From a virus: DNA of 22,701 bases. The position numbers and the translations under genes are program-made. Shown in pieces: positions 14,122 through 22,654 of the stretch. The notes below the pieces were generated by a model. It saw only the letters and a list, made by a program, of their open reading frames with translations, was not told the DNA's origin and did no database searches. The stretch spans positions 1 to 22,701 of IMG/VR virus record IMGVR_UViG_3300023257_000131; one strand, written 5' to 3'. Within the stretch, counting starts at the first letter, position 1, and each line of letters starts with the position of its first letter.

Positions 14122-16031
14122 ATTTTGCTCCCTCCCGTAGCAACTTTAATCGGTTTTTTGCCACGTGGTACATCCGTGTTGTAATGTACCCACTTGTTTA
14201 CTTTACCTTTTAACCTGTTAAATGTATCTATATTTTTTGTTCCGTGCGTCGCTTGATACATAGGCTCTACAAATCTATTTTGCTGCCCGTACATACGAGA
14301 GATTGAACGCAGCATACTTTTCTCAAGCGGTAAATCAGCAAAAGCGGCCTCAACTTCGTATCCATATTTTTTATACGCATCAACAATCTTTAATGCTTTT
14401 TTTTGACTTTTCATGGTGCCGTCAAACATTATATTCATCTTTGATGCCCGTGCTCGATCAAATAGCTCATTGATAATATAATCCGATTCCTGCTGATACG
14501 ATGCTGAACGCCAGCCGAGTGCTTTATGACCATCTGCTTTTGCAAGTTTTAGCTTTATATCATCGCTGTCAATATGTAAATACTTCTTTTTCCATCCCGG
14601 AAAGGCTGTATTTAACATTGATGATTTGCCACTACCTGGATATCCACCTGTCATTATAAACTTAGGAGTACCTTTTGCTGGTTTGACAGTAGCAAGCATA
14701 TCGTCCGCAATATTTTGATGTAATTGCAATCGCTTATGTAGCACTTTTTTGGTAACTTTGCCGCTAAAATATGTATTGATAGTCGGTGGAGTCTGTGACT
14801 GTAACTTCCTAAATTTTATAATATCTTTATAAACTTCTATTTTAGTTTTGCCACGATACTTTAATAAGTCAATGGCCTCTTTAGTATCAAGATGTATAAT
14901 TTTCTCATAAGCATCAATTCCCAGTTTTGACGGCTTATATGTTTTTGTAGCAATATCATCACTCTCACGCAAAGCGTTAAACGATCTGCTACTTAAGGTT
15001 TCCGTTGGTTTCGGGACTAATGCAGGCCTCGCAATCGGAGGTGTTGGTTTAACTACTTTTAACTCGCCTTTGTGTCCAAGCTTTCTAAGTGACCCTTTAA
15101 GTTTTCTACTTATTGCTATGTCAGTAGTTTTCTCTAGTTTTTTCAACAATCCGTCAATATGCTTAGGAACGGCGGACGCAGCTTGCTTTGGAGTTCCTAC
15201 GCTTTCGCCTGCGATTACAGGTATGAATCCACTCCGACAATTTACATGAGCCGGAATTATACCCACTGATTCCGCTGGCGTGAATTTCTTACCATTTAAA
15301 TTCAAACATATTGTCGAAGTACGGTCATCTAATATTGCAGAAAATTCTACTTGCTCAACTCCTAAGTCTTCCATGCCTACAGCATATCCCATATTTTGGG
15401 CCCTTGCCGTTTCTGTCCTGGCTATCGTTTTAGCCCTACGCCTATGTGTTTTATCTGCATACTTCTGAGTTTTCCTATCAATATCAGTATCGGTTAATTT
15501 CGGAAACTTATCTTTATCCTGTAACCTGGTTCTGAAATTCATTACCGATTGAGTTTGGTTTTTAGTTAATCCTACCAACGGACGAACCTCGCGTGCGATC
15601 TTATCCATCGATTTGCCTTCTTTAACGCCGGCACTTATAAAAGTACGGATTCCTTTTTTAGTTTCATTCGTTACCTGTCTAACCAAATCAGCGGTAAACT
15701 TTTCGGCAGCACGGACTGAAACTACATTCAGCACATCAAAGGAACCCTTTGCCTGCAATAGGTTATATGACTGTTCGCCGCCATTTGACATAACAGTTAA
15801 TGTCGCCGGCTTGATTATATCTTTGCCTTTATCCTGTATGAATTCCCAGTCGGTAAGCGTGCTGGTTATATCCTTTTGAAATTTAGTCCTCAAATCAGAC
15901 TGTATCTGCTTGATTGCATAACTAAACCATTCCCTTACGGCAGATTCAAATATAGGCTCCATCCGCCGCCTATGCCAATCCAGCTTAGCATGGATTTTAT
16001 TTCTAAATTGTGTTTTAATTATCGTTATCAT
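14118..16031 (-). CDS. MuF/SPP1 gp7-type minor head protein fused to a zeta-toxin-like kinase domain
   Basis: A 637-residue protein. Residues about 100-275 are a minor head (Phage_Mu_F/gp7) domain: long helices, then ARTETARAQNMGYA (205-218), FSAILDDRTSTIC and AHVNCRSGF (261-269). Residues 276-450 are a helical, Lys/Pro-rich linker I do not recognise. Residues 455-600 look like a zeta-type P-loop kinase: GYPGSGKS Walker A (463-470), HIDSDDIK (486-493), IMFDGTMK (534-541) with a GT as in zeta toxins, YGYEVEAAFADLP (556-568) and LRSISR (574-579). Zeta toxins phosphorylate UDP-N-acetylglucosamine. Minor head proteins bind the portal and may be injected. The start at 16031 overlaps the portal by 17 bases with a weak AGAGAT upstream. 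No epsilon-type antitoxin is apparent nearby. Confidence 0.8.
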   Translation of the reverse strand: MITIIKTQFRNKIHAKLDWHRRRMEPIFESAVREWFSYAIKQIQSDLRTKFQKDITSTLTDWEFIQDKGKDIIKPATLTVMSNGGEQSYNLLQAKGSFDVLNVVSVRAAEKFTADLVRQVTNETKKGIRTFISAGVKEGKSMDKIAREVRPLVGLTKNQTQSVMNFRTRLQDKDKFPKLTDTDIDRKTQKYADKTHRRRAKTIARTETARAQNMGYAVGMEDLGVEQVEFSAILDDRTSTICLNLNGKKFTPAESVGIIPAHVNCRSGFIPVIAGESVGTPKQAASAVPKHIDGLLKKLEKTTDIAISRKLKGSLRKLGHKGELKVVKPTPPIARPALVPKPTETLSSRSFNALRESDDIATKTYKPSKLGIDAYEKIIHLDTKEAIDLLKYRGKTKIEVYKDIIKFRKLQSQTPPTINTYFSGKVTKKVLHKRLQLHQNIADDMLATVKPAKGTPKFIMTGGYPGSGKSSMLNTAFPGWKKKYLHIDSDDIKLKLAKADGHKALGWRSASYQQESDYIINELFDRARASKMNIMFDGTMKSQKKALKIVDAYKKYGYEVEAAFADLPLEKSMLRSISRMYGQQNRFVEPMYQATHGTKNIDTFNRLKGKVNKWVHYNTDVPRGKKPIKVATGGSKI

Positions 16032-17370
16032 CGTCTGTTATCTCTGATTTACTCAGTGGCTCTTCAGGTTCGCCAATTTCTATAAGGCTACTCATCATAT
16101 AAAACTTGTCACCGTCCTGATACGGTTTACGTCCTAATATGTTTCTCGATTCGTTTGGTGTCATTGTTCCGCGTTCTATCTGGAATCCGTGTTGCTTTAT
16201 CAATACGTCAATATCACGCGTGTCAATATTTGTAAACTTAAATTCGTAAATTCCTGAATTTAATAGATTGTCGTTTATAATATCCTCCATGTCCGTCTGT
16301 AATGGCTCGACCACGCTTTGGATATATATCTTTGTAGCCTCTTCAGCTACGTTGCCGCCAAGTTTACCAACAATCCTTACGCCGATTCGCTCAGCCGGCA
16401 TCGAGAATGCAATCATTATGTCTTCACGTGAGGTTTGGCCGTAGACTTTGAAGCTACCATCTTTAACCTCGACGCTTAATTTTTCATATTCAAAATCACA
16501 ACCCTCTGGCTGGGTAAGAACTAATGTTTTATGTGCATTAGAATTTCCCTTTGCCTCTTTGTTTAAGAACTGGGCTATTTTTTTATCCGCTCCCTCTTCC
16601 CAATCGCCTTTCAAAGTAATTAGTCCGGCAGGTATCCCATAATTCTCGAAAAATGCAAGGTTGTAATCTCTAAGCCCTATCATACCAACAATATCACCGA
16701 TAGCAGAAATTGCATTGGTTACACCATAGTAGTTTGATTTAGGATAAAAGTTTTTATAGAATATTAACTCATGAGCTTTATTTTCAGGAATAACTCCTTC
16801 CGGCTTTCCGGTTTCAGAGTTTATATCCTCTTCCATTCCGAATTTTTTGAACCATACTTTTTTATTGTTGCGTATTTGTGCATATTTTTCGTTTGATTCG
16901 TGAACCCTTAGAGTGTGTGCAGGTAGGTAATAAACATTAGATACTTCGCCTGCGTTATTCCTCACAACTTCTAACCCAAAATAACCAATCGACCCCCAGT
17001 CGATCAATGCCTGCTTTATAATATTTCTAAACGATTCTTCTTTACCTGATGTCTTCAAAAACTCATTCAATCGCTCTTTTTCTTTTTCGTTATCTTTTTG
17101 GTTTTCTCTTAATTGTAAATTCCAACCTAAACCGGCAACATCAATAGCCAACTGGTTTACACAACTCCAAAATATAGGATTCGATTCGTGTAATGTCAAT
17201 AACACTTCTGGCGGATATGGAGGATTGATTAGGCTGTTATCGGTAACCCATTTATTTTTTTCTTTGAGCTGCTTAGAATCCTCTGCCTCGGATTCCTGTA
17301 ACTTAGAATACGGAAATACACCTTCTGAGGTATGAACATACACTTTGCCTTTTTTTTGTTCGTCAGTCAT
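16015..17370 (-). CDS. Portal protein (HK97/PBSX-like)
   Basis: A 451-residue protein. Residues 58-90 (LLTLHESNPIFWSCVNQLA, then GLGWNLQL) are the usual start of a portal core, followed by an acidic-basic helix region, a stem/wing region with YLPAHTLRVH and FYKNFYPKSNYYGVTNAISA, and DYNLAFFENYGIPAGLI. Near the end, MTPNESRNILGRKPYQDGD (403-421) is the common portal tail motif. Twelve copies would form the DNA entry ring that docks terminase and connector. The gene lies between terminase and the minor head protein as expected. Its ATG at 17370 overlaps the upstream stop by eight bases and has only a weak GGA, so coupling is likely. Confidence 0.88.
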   Translation of the reverse strand: MTDEQKKGKVYVHTSEGVFPYSKLQESEAEDSKQLKEKNKWVTDNSLINPPYPPEVLLTLHESNPIFWSCVNQLAIDVAGLGWNLQLRENQKDNEKEKERLNEFLKTSGKEESFRNIIKQALIDWGSIGYFGLEVVRNNAGEVSNVYYLPAHTLRVHESNEKYAQIRNNKKVWFKKFGMEEDINSETGKPEGVIPENKAHELIFYKNFYPKSNYYGVTNAISAIGDIVGMIGLRDYNLAFFENYGIPAGLITLKGDWEEGADKKIAQFLNKEAKGNSNAHKTLVLTQPEGCDFEYEKLSVEVKDGSFKVYGQTSREDIMIAFSMPAERIGVRIVGKLGGNVAEEATKIYIQSVVEPLQTDMEDIINDNLLNSGIYEFKFTNIDTRDIDVLIKQHGFQIERGTMTPNESRNILGRKPYQDGDKFYMMSSLIEIGEPEEPLSKSEITDDDNDN

Positions 17371-17674
17371 TATTTATTTTTCCAGTCCCATTACAAAATT
17401 GACAATCGGCTATAATTGAGGCCCTACCATCGTTATGTTTACCAGAACCATTACAGTGTTTGCAATCTCCAGCATTTATTACTACCGGCCCCAGATGGGA
17501 AACAAAGTCGATGTCAAGTATCCGCTCGTCAGCAAAAGTCTCATAATATAACATCACACAATTGTCGTACGGTATATCTATCACCACCCGGCGGGTATTG
17601 TCAGGGATAATCCCAGCCTTTGTTAAGCTATCAATCAAACCTTTATGGCTTCCTGTTATCGCTTGTGTTGTCAT
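17363..17674 (-). CDS. Small protein with two DnaJ-type CxxCxGxG motifs
   Basis: A 103-residue protein between terminase and portal genes. An N-terminal 65 residues of mixed helix and strand, without a known motif, are followed by CKHCNGSGK (71-79) and CQFCNGTGK (91-99), two CxxCxGxG motifs of the kind that bind one zinc ion in the DnaJ cysteine-rich domain. There is no J domain, so it is not a DnaJ. It may be a zinc-binding accessory for packaging or for folding of the portal or capsid. The start at 17674 has AAAGGG upstream, in a leader 18 of 21 bases identical to that of the gene before it. Confidence 0.72.
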   Translation of the reverse strand: MTTQAITGSHKGLIDSLTKAGIIPDNTRRVVIDIPYDNCVMLYYETFADERILDIDFVSHLGPVVINAGDCKHCNGSGKHNDGRASIIADCQFCNGTGKINND

Positions 17675-17686
17675 ATCAATCCCTTT

Positions 17687-17908
17687 CTATTCGTAGCTTG
17701 AGTAATAAGAGCCTTCATCTTTGCACGATTGCATATAGCCTTCCATGTATGCCAGCTCTAATTCTCTGGCAAATTCAGGGGACGGAGTGTTTCTTTTTCC
17801 ACACAGCCATTTGTTAAATCCGCCACGGATGCTATTAGCGTTCGTATTCATATCGACACTCTTTTCCTTTGGCTTACATACCGCCGCTGGAATTCCTACA
17901 TCAGCCAT
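17687..17908 (-). CDS. Small unrecognised protein after the terminase
   Basis: A 73-residue protein that I do not recognise. It has three Cys residues (11, 36 and 62), a Lys/Asn-rich middle and a helical, acidic C-terminus (PEFARELELAYMEGYMQSC). It starts at 17908, 37 bases after the terminase stop, with AAGGA five bases before the ATG. No signal peptide or membrane segment is seen. The place between terminase and portal sometimes holds small head-assembly accessory or HNH proteins, but no HNH motif is present. Confidence 0.6.
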   Translation of the reverse strand: MADVGIPAAVCKPKEKSVDMNTNANSIRGGFNKWLCGKRNTPSPEFARELELAYMEGYMQSCKDEGSYYSSYE

Positions 17909-17945
17909 ATCTATCCTTTCCTATTCAGGTATCACCGGTAACCTA

Positions 17946-19244
17946 TTAAGCTGCATAAACTTTCCCTTTTTTTCCTGGTCTATCCGTCGAGTAAATTATA
18001 TAACGCAGGCTGTCAATAGTATGATCGTTTTTCTTTACGGGCACATCCTGTGGATTCCTGGAACTTGAACCTGTCGGGTAATGATAACCGGCCATTTCTC
18101 TACATGTATTCTTGCAGGTGTTAAATATAAACAAACTAGGCTTACCATTTGCCTTAACTTTTAGCTTGCTTTGCACAACCTCTATCCCTTTTGATATTTC
18201 TTTACGAGCCTTCCTATTATGTATCCCGGCTTTGCGTAACTCTTCCCTATCTTCTGCATTTTCAGGATCGGCCCAGGAATCAATATATTTGTCGCCGTTA
18301 CTTAATCGCTTTACCGTCTCAATATGCTCCTGTATTCCTGTTTGTGCTTTGTAATATTCTTTATGTATATACCAGTTTTCGTCGCTATCTTTAGCGGCCC
18401 ATAAACACACAAACGGATTTGTAAAACCAAAATCAAAGCCGCGATACCGCCGCCAGTCATTAGGTATCTTGAACGGTTTAATAACATGAGTGTTCCGGTT
18501 AAATGTTTTATAAACAGCACCGTAAAATGAGGCGAATCGGCCCTCGATCCGTGTCGATTGAACTTCGACCGGCCAATCTGCAATCATTTGGTCAATCCGC
18601 TCATCGTTTATATATCCACCTCTGCTTTTCCGGTTAGAATTTAAGTTAGCATAAAATACATCATCAGTCTTAGGCAAATCCTCAATCCTCTCCTCTAGTG
18701 ACGGCTGAGGCTTAATAGGTGTCATACTCCATGAAAGTTTACCGTTATTAACCATAAGTCGAGCTTGTATCTCGGTTAATATCCCTTCGAAATCATGGTG
18801 GCATTGCTCGTCACAACGGCACGAATTGATAGACCTGGCTTGGAATTGCTCACGGCCTTGATTGAAAGCCTTGAACTCTATCACGTGTCCGTTTTTTAGA
18901 AACAATTTACGAGGCACTTTATCTTGACCATAAGTTAAATCAGATATATGATGCGGCAAGATAAACTTTTTGAGGTATGACTCCCATAAAATATCCCTAA
19001 CCTGCTCCCAACTTTCGATACAGGCCCAGTGTAACCCTGGCTTTGGGTCTGGGTATGATGGATGGATATTTAACACCTGCATAGCAAGGTCTATCATATT
19101 AGTATATGATTTAGATGCCTGATTTCCACCAAACATCCAACGAATATCAGCGGTCGACATATGGAACGCTCGATGGTCATCGTCCAGCGGCTCATAGCGA
19201 GCTAATGGTTCTCCCAGCCATTTTATTTGTGAAATCGTAAGCAT
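17946..19244 (-). CDS. terL: Terminase large subunit
   Basis: A 432-residue packaging motor. The ATPase part has FGGNQASKSYT (38-48), a Walker A-like loop in which Ser replaces the Gly before Lys, SCRCDEQ (141-147) with Asp145-Glu146 as Walker B plus catalytic Glu, and SMTP (173-176) as the coupling motif. The nuclease part has YRGFDFGFTNP (267-277, Asp271), DSWADPENAED (322-332, Asp327) and KNDHTIDSLRY (405-415, Asp407 and Asp411), an RNase H-like metal site. It pumps DNA through the portal and cuts it. Length is normal for the compact terminases of this type. Start at 19244 follows the upstream stop by nine bases; the Shine-Dalgarno sequence is weak (AAGAG, about 13 bases away). Confidence 0.92.
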   Translation of the reverse strand: MLTISQIKWLGEPLARYEPLDDDHRAFHMSTADIRWMFGGNQASKSYTNMIDLAMQVLNIHPSYPDPKPGLHWACIESWEQVRDILWESYLKKFILPHHISDLTYGQDKVPRKLFLKNGHVIEFKAFNQGREQFQARSINSCRCDEQCHHDFEGILTEIQARLMVNNGKLSWSMTPIKPQPSLEERIEDLPKTDDVFYANLNSNRKSRGGYINDERIDQMIADWPVEVQSTRIEGRFASFYGAVYKTFNRNTHVIKPFKIPNDWRRYRGFDFGFTNPFVCLWAAKDSDENWYIHKEYYKAQTGIQEHIETVKRLSNGDKYIDSWADPENAEDREELRKAGIHNRKARKEISKGIEVVQSKLKVKANGKPSLFIFNTCKNTCREMAGYHYPTGSSSRNPQDVPVKKNDHTIDSLRYIIYSTDRPGKKGKVYAA

Positions 19245-19253
19245 TTTAATTTA

Positions 19254-21059
19254 TTACTCTTGCTCTAACCTACCTAAAACATTATTTGTGCTTGTTATAT
19301 CAGAGCCGCCAGTATTTTTCATTGTCTTACTCATCAATACGGTTTCGGTTCCTTCATCTTTATGATCAACAACCCAGGGTGTTTCGGTTGTGTCAATTAC
19401 TTTGTCCGCTCTTTGTAGTTTCGCTCTGGCTTCGTCACTATCAGTAGCAGCATCAAACGTAGAGCCGTCTGCCGTATCAGACGCCATTTTATTTAACATA
19501 CCTGCTATTGTTGCCGAGCCGCTATCCATTGCTACTATCTGGCCCGACGTGACAGAGCCGATAAGAGCCTCTGCGTTTGTCGCTGTTGTCACTGTTGTTA
19601 TCGTTCCAGTAATATCAGCAGTTAATCCAGCAGGCATCGCAACTGCCCCTGTCAAAGTTGTTGTTGTATCAATCAATAAACTATTAGCAGATAAAGCACC
19701 AACAATATCCATGCCGGCATCGATAACAACACTCCCTGCATCTAACTGGCCGGTAATTGATAATGACGCAAGGGTACTAGCTCCAGTAATCGCTAATGTA
19801 CTACTCAACGCTACCGCCCCGGTAAGCGTAGTAGTACCAGTATTTTCTATTGAGTTAACTTTGATCCCAGTCCCGCCAGTGCCGTCAAGTATAGCTTCTA
19901 AGTTATTCGCAGCTGCTTCATCACCTGAGATTTTTATAGCATCTGATTCATCAGTTGTTATTACTACTGTAGTACCATTTGAATTATCTGTTATATCACC
20001 GACTGGACCGTTAATTGTAAGCGTACCAGATGTACAAGAACTGGTTATTGTTAATGAAGATCCACGAGCCATACTAATCGAAGCCGTTCCACCATCCATG
20101 CCAGCCACTGTGAGCGAACCTTTTATGTTCATAATGCCGCACACTGCTGGAGCGTTAAGAGTAAGTGTACAGGCCGAAAGTGCACCGCATACAAGGTCGC
20201 GACATTTGAATATTCCGCCATCCAGAACTGAGCAAGCACCATTTATGCTTCCATTGAACGCAAGCCCATGAATGTTTGTATGTGCATAGAGATGGCATAA
20301 ATCATAGAATGTAACATTTGCTATACCTGTAGCATTCGCTCCAATACCTGTGACTGTAAGCTTTTCAATTGTTGAATGTTCAACACTTTGGGAATTGATA
20401 TCGAGTAAATCAGCTACATCGATATGGCCATCTCCAACTAAACTGTAATGTTCCATTGCCGCTGCAAGATCGAAATCGCCGTGAAGATGAATCCTATTAA
20501 GGTTATTCGCGTCCGCAATAGTCTTAGCGTTAGCAATCGTATCAGTTGGATAGGTGCTTGTTCCATAGGGCCAGGTAGTCGAGTTAGTTCCTCCGTCATC
20601 ACACCACACCCTTCCGCCGTTAAACATAAAACGAGTGGCCATAGCAGTATCACCAGCTAATGACGTAACATTGACATCTGGTATTGCATTGCCGTCATTG
20701 TACGTCAATTGGAAATCAACTGACTTTGATAAAATTGTTGCACTTGCAGCGTCTTCTATTATTATAGAAGCCGAAGTGGCTCCAGCAGCAAAAATATCAT
20801 CATGTAAATCTAAGCGATAATATCCATAACCAATCTCATACATCCCGTTTGCTGTATGTGCTACAACTAAAGATGTTAAGTCAGTTATATCGGCTTTAGC
20901 CGACAAGGTTACATCTTCGTCAGTCTCAACTCGTATAAACCAAATATCCAAGTCAGTAACTGTCACGCCGGTAATAGGAGAGCCGGTAAGTGCATCGTAT
21001 AACCTAACTTGAATGGTTACATCTGTTGAGCCTAACTGTTTTGATATAGTACCTTTCAT
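19254..21059 (-). CDS. Fibre/whisker-like virion protein: N-terminal beta domain plus beta-helix
   Basis: A 601-residue protein of low-complexity beta type. Residues 1-122 form a beta-sandwich-like domain (QVRLYDALTGSPITGV to YEIGYGYYRLDLHDDIFAAG) which I know from many uncultured phages at the N-terminus of neck or fibre proteins. Residues 145-375 look like a right-handed beta-helix (YPTDTIANAKTIADANN, then IHLHGDFDL and LVGDGHID). Residues 395-500 are Thr/Ala/Ser repeats of the LTGAVALSSTLAITG type. The C-terminus carries a possible trimer-forming helix (GMLNKMASDT). It is probably an external adsorption or collar fibre. AAGGAT lies five bases before the ATG at 21059. Confidence 0.72.
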   Translation of the reverse strand: MKGTISKQLGSTDVTIQVRLYDALTGSPITGVTVTDLDIWFIRVETDEDVTLSAKADITDLTSLVVAHTANGMYEIGYGYYRLDLHDDIFAAGATSASIIIEDAASATILSKSVDFQLTYNDGNAIPDVNVTSLAGDTAMATRFMFNGGRVWCDDGGTNSTTWPYGTSTYPTDTIANAKTIADANNLNRIHLHGDFDLAAAMEHYSLVGDGHIDVADLLDINSQSVEHSTIEKLTVTGIGANATGIANVTFYDLCHLYAHTNIHGLAFNGSINGACSVLDGGIFKCRDLVCGALSACTLTLNAPAVCGIMNIKGSLTVAGMDGGTASISMARGSSLTITSSCTSGTLTINGPVGDITDNSNGTTVVITTDESDAIKISGDEAAANNLEAILDGTGGTGIKVNSIENTGTTTLTGAVALSSTLAITGASTLASLSITGQLDAGSVVIDAGMDIVGALSANSLLIDTTTTLTGAVAMPAGLTADITGTITTVTTATNAEALIGSVTSGQIVAMDSGSATIAGMLNKMASDTADGSTFDAATDSDEARAKLQRADKVIDTTETPWVVDHKDEGTETVLMSKTMKNTGGSDITSTNNVLGRLEQE

Positions 21060-21068
21060 AACTTATCC

Positions 21069-22244
21069 TTATTCCTCACGTAAAGGGAGGTTTATTCGGT
21101 TCCAACTTCCTGGCGTAGTGTAGCCGCCAGTTAATGTTGGCTTCCCTTTATTCCATAATGGTGAGCTTGGTAATAATCTAAAATCATTATTCGCAGCATC
21201 AGCAAACATCGGATCAACGGATAGATTATTGTTACCAACTGGTATTGCCGCCGACTTCTGAGTATCATAAAAACCATTCGCAACCGTCAATTCACCGTCC
21301 ACCGCCCAAACACAGTTATTATCACAATAAACAACAGCGCCAACATTACCGGCATGAATCTCTATGGCGTAATCAGTGGCTCCAACAGCGGGCATTAGTA
21401 TATTATTTTGAACGTACGCCGTGGCTACTCTATTATTCATTGAGATACAGGCATCAGTCTGATTATAACATGTACAATTGACAACACTAACCCCACCTTC
21501 TGACGGCTGGATCGCTCTTGCTCCATCAATTATAATTGTGTTGTAGATTGAATCGCCTTTGGCGGGGAAAAAAACCGTCTGATCGATCCCGATCATATCA
21601 ATTAAACTATTACTGATATAATTTCCGCCAGTATCGCTATCGTTAAATCTTACTCTGGCTCCGGTAATGATGCAATTTTCTACCACAGAATCGGCAAACT
21701 TTCCCCTGATTGCATAGATATAATCAACACCAGAAGCCAATGTCATTTTGCAGGTATCCCAAACCCATCCTAAAGGATTAATTCCAGCTAAAGGATTAAT
21801 TCCAGCGGCCATTGCCTTAAAAGCATATCTCCCACCTTTAATACCATCTATATCGAGGTATCGCCAAACTAAATGATGGCGGCCAGCAGCGACCGTCACA
21901 AAATCATCATCAGTATTTTCGAAATCGAACGTCGTATAAGAACCGTCATAGGTTTCGCCCGGTCTCATGTCTCCAGTTGTTACGGCGTATGCTTCGATAA
22001 TGATAGGAGAATTTGTAGAAATAACCCCAAAAGTACCATCAACGTCTAATCCAGCCCCGCCATTTCCCCATCCAGTCGAGGCGGCGGTATATATGGTTTT
22101 AGTTGCTTCGTCTTTGTCTCCCCATTTAACCCATATCGTATTGCCAGCCACAACATTGTCGAGAGCAGACTGGAGGTCATACGGATCAGCCTCACTGCCA
22201 ACACCGCCCGGCCCGCCGTCTTCTGCTACATATATATCAGCCAT
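21069..22244 (-). CDS. Right-handed parallel beta-helix protein (candidate receptor-binding or glycan-active)
   Basis: A 391-residue protein without a signal peptide. It opens IYVAEDGGPGGVGSEADPYD (residues 4-23), the entry of many pectate-lyase-like beta-helix proteins, then runs through Asn/Ile/Val-rich rungs (DGIKGGRYAF, VVENCIITGARV, GGNYISNSLIDM, VVNCTCYN, YVQNNILM, YCDNNCVW) and ends NDFRLLPSSPLWNKGKP, the usual close of such a helix, with a short tail. Such folds serve as tailspikes that bind or cleave surface polysaccharides; no catalytic set is identifiable here. The ATG at 22244 overlaps the previous stop (TAATG), with GAGGA six bases upstream. A six-residue duplication is present at 21771-21806. 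Confidence 0.75.
   Translation of the reverse strand: MADIYVAEDGGPGGVGSEADPYDLQSALDNVVAGNTIWVKWGDKDEATKTIYTAASTGWGNGGAGLDVDGTFGVISTNSPIIIEAYAVTTGDMRPGETYDGSYTTFDFENTDDDFVTVAAGRHHLVWRYLDIDGIKGGRYAFKAMAAGINPLAGINPLGWVWDTCKMTLASGVDYIYAIRGKFADSVVENCIITGARVRFNDSDTGGNYISNSLIDMIGIDQTVFFPAKGDSIYNTIIIDGARAIQPSEGGVSVVNCTCYNQTDACISMNNRVATAYVQNNILMPAVGATDYAIEIHAGNVGAVVYCDNNCVWAVDGELTVANGFYDTQKSAAIPVGNNNLSVDPMFADAANNDFRLLPSSPLWNKGKPTLTGGYTTPGSWNRINLPLREE
21771..21806 (-). repeat. 18-base perfect tandem duplication inside beta-helix gene
   Basis: The 18-base unit taaaggattaattccagc occurs twice back to back (21771-21788 and 21789-21806). It keeps the frame and gives AGINPLAGINPL in the protein. It looks like a recent slippage or duplication event. 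Confidence 0.9.
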
Positions 22245-22597
22245 TATTCATCCTCTGATATGATTCTACCGTTTGGATAAACAGCCCATCGAATATTCCC
22301 GTAATTATCTAGCTCCTGCCTAAACACAGCTTCCGGGTGATTGCCTGGGAATCCTGTTTTTTCAAGCTGGCCCTTAAACACATTAAATATTGCCAGCGAT
22401 TCAATTTGTTTCAGTTCGTCTTTATAACAGCGTATCATACTGCTATACATTTTATTAACTTGGCTAGATTCATCAATAGTGAGTTTATCGGCTCCGGCCT
22501 TTACCGTCTCTATTTTTACGCTTTCAATATTGACAGATGTTAAGTTTTGCGTATCGAGCCACGCTTTTAATTTTATATAAGCTGGTCTTCTTCTCAT
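22244..22597 (-). CDS. Unrecognised small helical protein at the start of the visible operon
   Basis: A 117-residue protein. I choose the ATG at 22597 because AGGA lies eight bases upstream; a GTG at 22684 would add 29 unlikely residues rich in Lys and Asn. It begins MRRRPAYIKLKAWLDTQN, has a central helical stretch (SQVNKMYSSMIRCYKDELKQ) and ends with a beta-like segment (YGNIRWAVYPNGRIISEDE). No helix-turn-helix is clear, so I cannot call it the terminase small subunit, though none is otherwise found. It is followed by the beta-helix gene in a TAATG overlap. Confidence 0.55.
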   Translation of the reverse strand: MRRRPAYIKLKAWLDTQNLTSVNIESVKIETVKAGADKLTIDESSQVNKMYSSMIRCYKDELKQIESLAIFNVFKGQLEKTGFPGNHPEAVFRQELDNYGNIRWAVYPNGRIISEDE

Positions 22598-22648
22598 CAA
22601 TAATATCCTGTTCTGTTTGTTTTGGCATTGTTTCTTGCTCAGTTTTAT

Positions 22649-22654
22649 ATTATA
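22649..22654 (-). promoter_or_regulatory. Possible -10 element (TATAAT) before the first gene
   Basis: A perfect TATAAT on the minus strand, about 52 bases before the chosen start at 22597. The nearest -35-like hexamer, TTGATA, is 21 bases further upstream, too far for a normal sigma-70 promoter, so this is only a weak candidate for a late promoter. Confidence 0.2.

Noticed and set aside
17363-17674. DnaJ chaperone
   Set aside because: Only the CxxCxGxG motifs are present, twice rather than four times, and there is no J domain.
19390-20271. Long plus-strand open frame of 293 codons
   Set aside because: It lies wholly antisense to the 601-residue fibre gene, has an Ala/Val/Ile/Pro composition expected from the reverse of Thr/Ser/Gly-rich repeats, and no Shine-Dalgarno sequence or neighbours on that strand.
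22526-22628. Overlapping small frame from ATG at 22628 (MPKQTEQDIIDEKK...)
   Set aside because: It reads protein-like for a dozen codons but ends after about 34 codons and overlaps the chosen gene in another frame. It could be the true N-terminus if there is a frameshift error near 22595, but I cannot show this.
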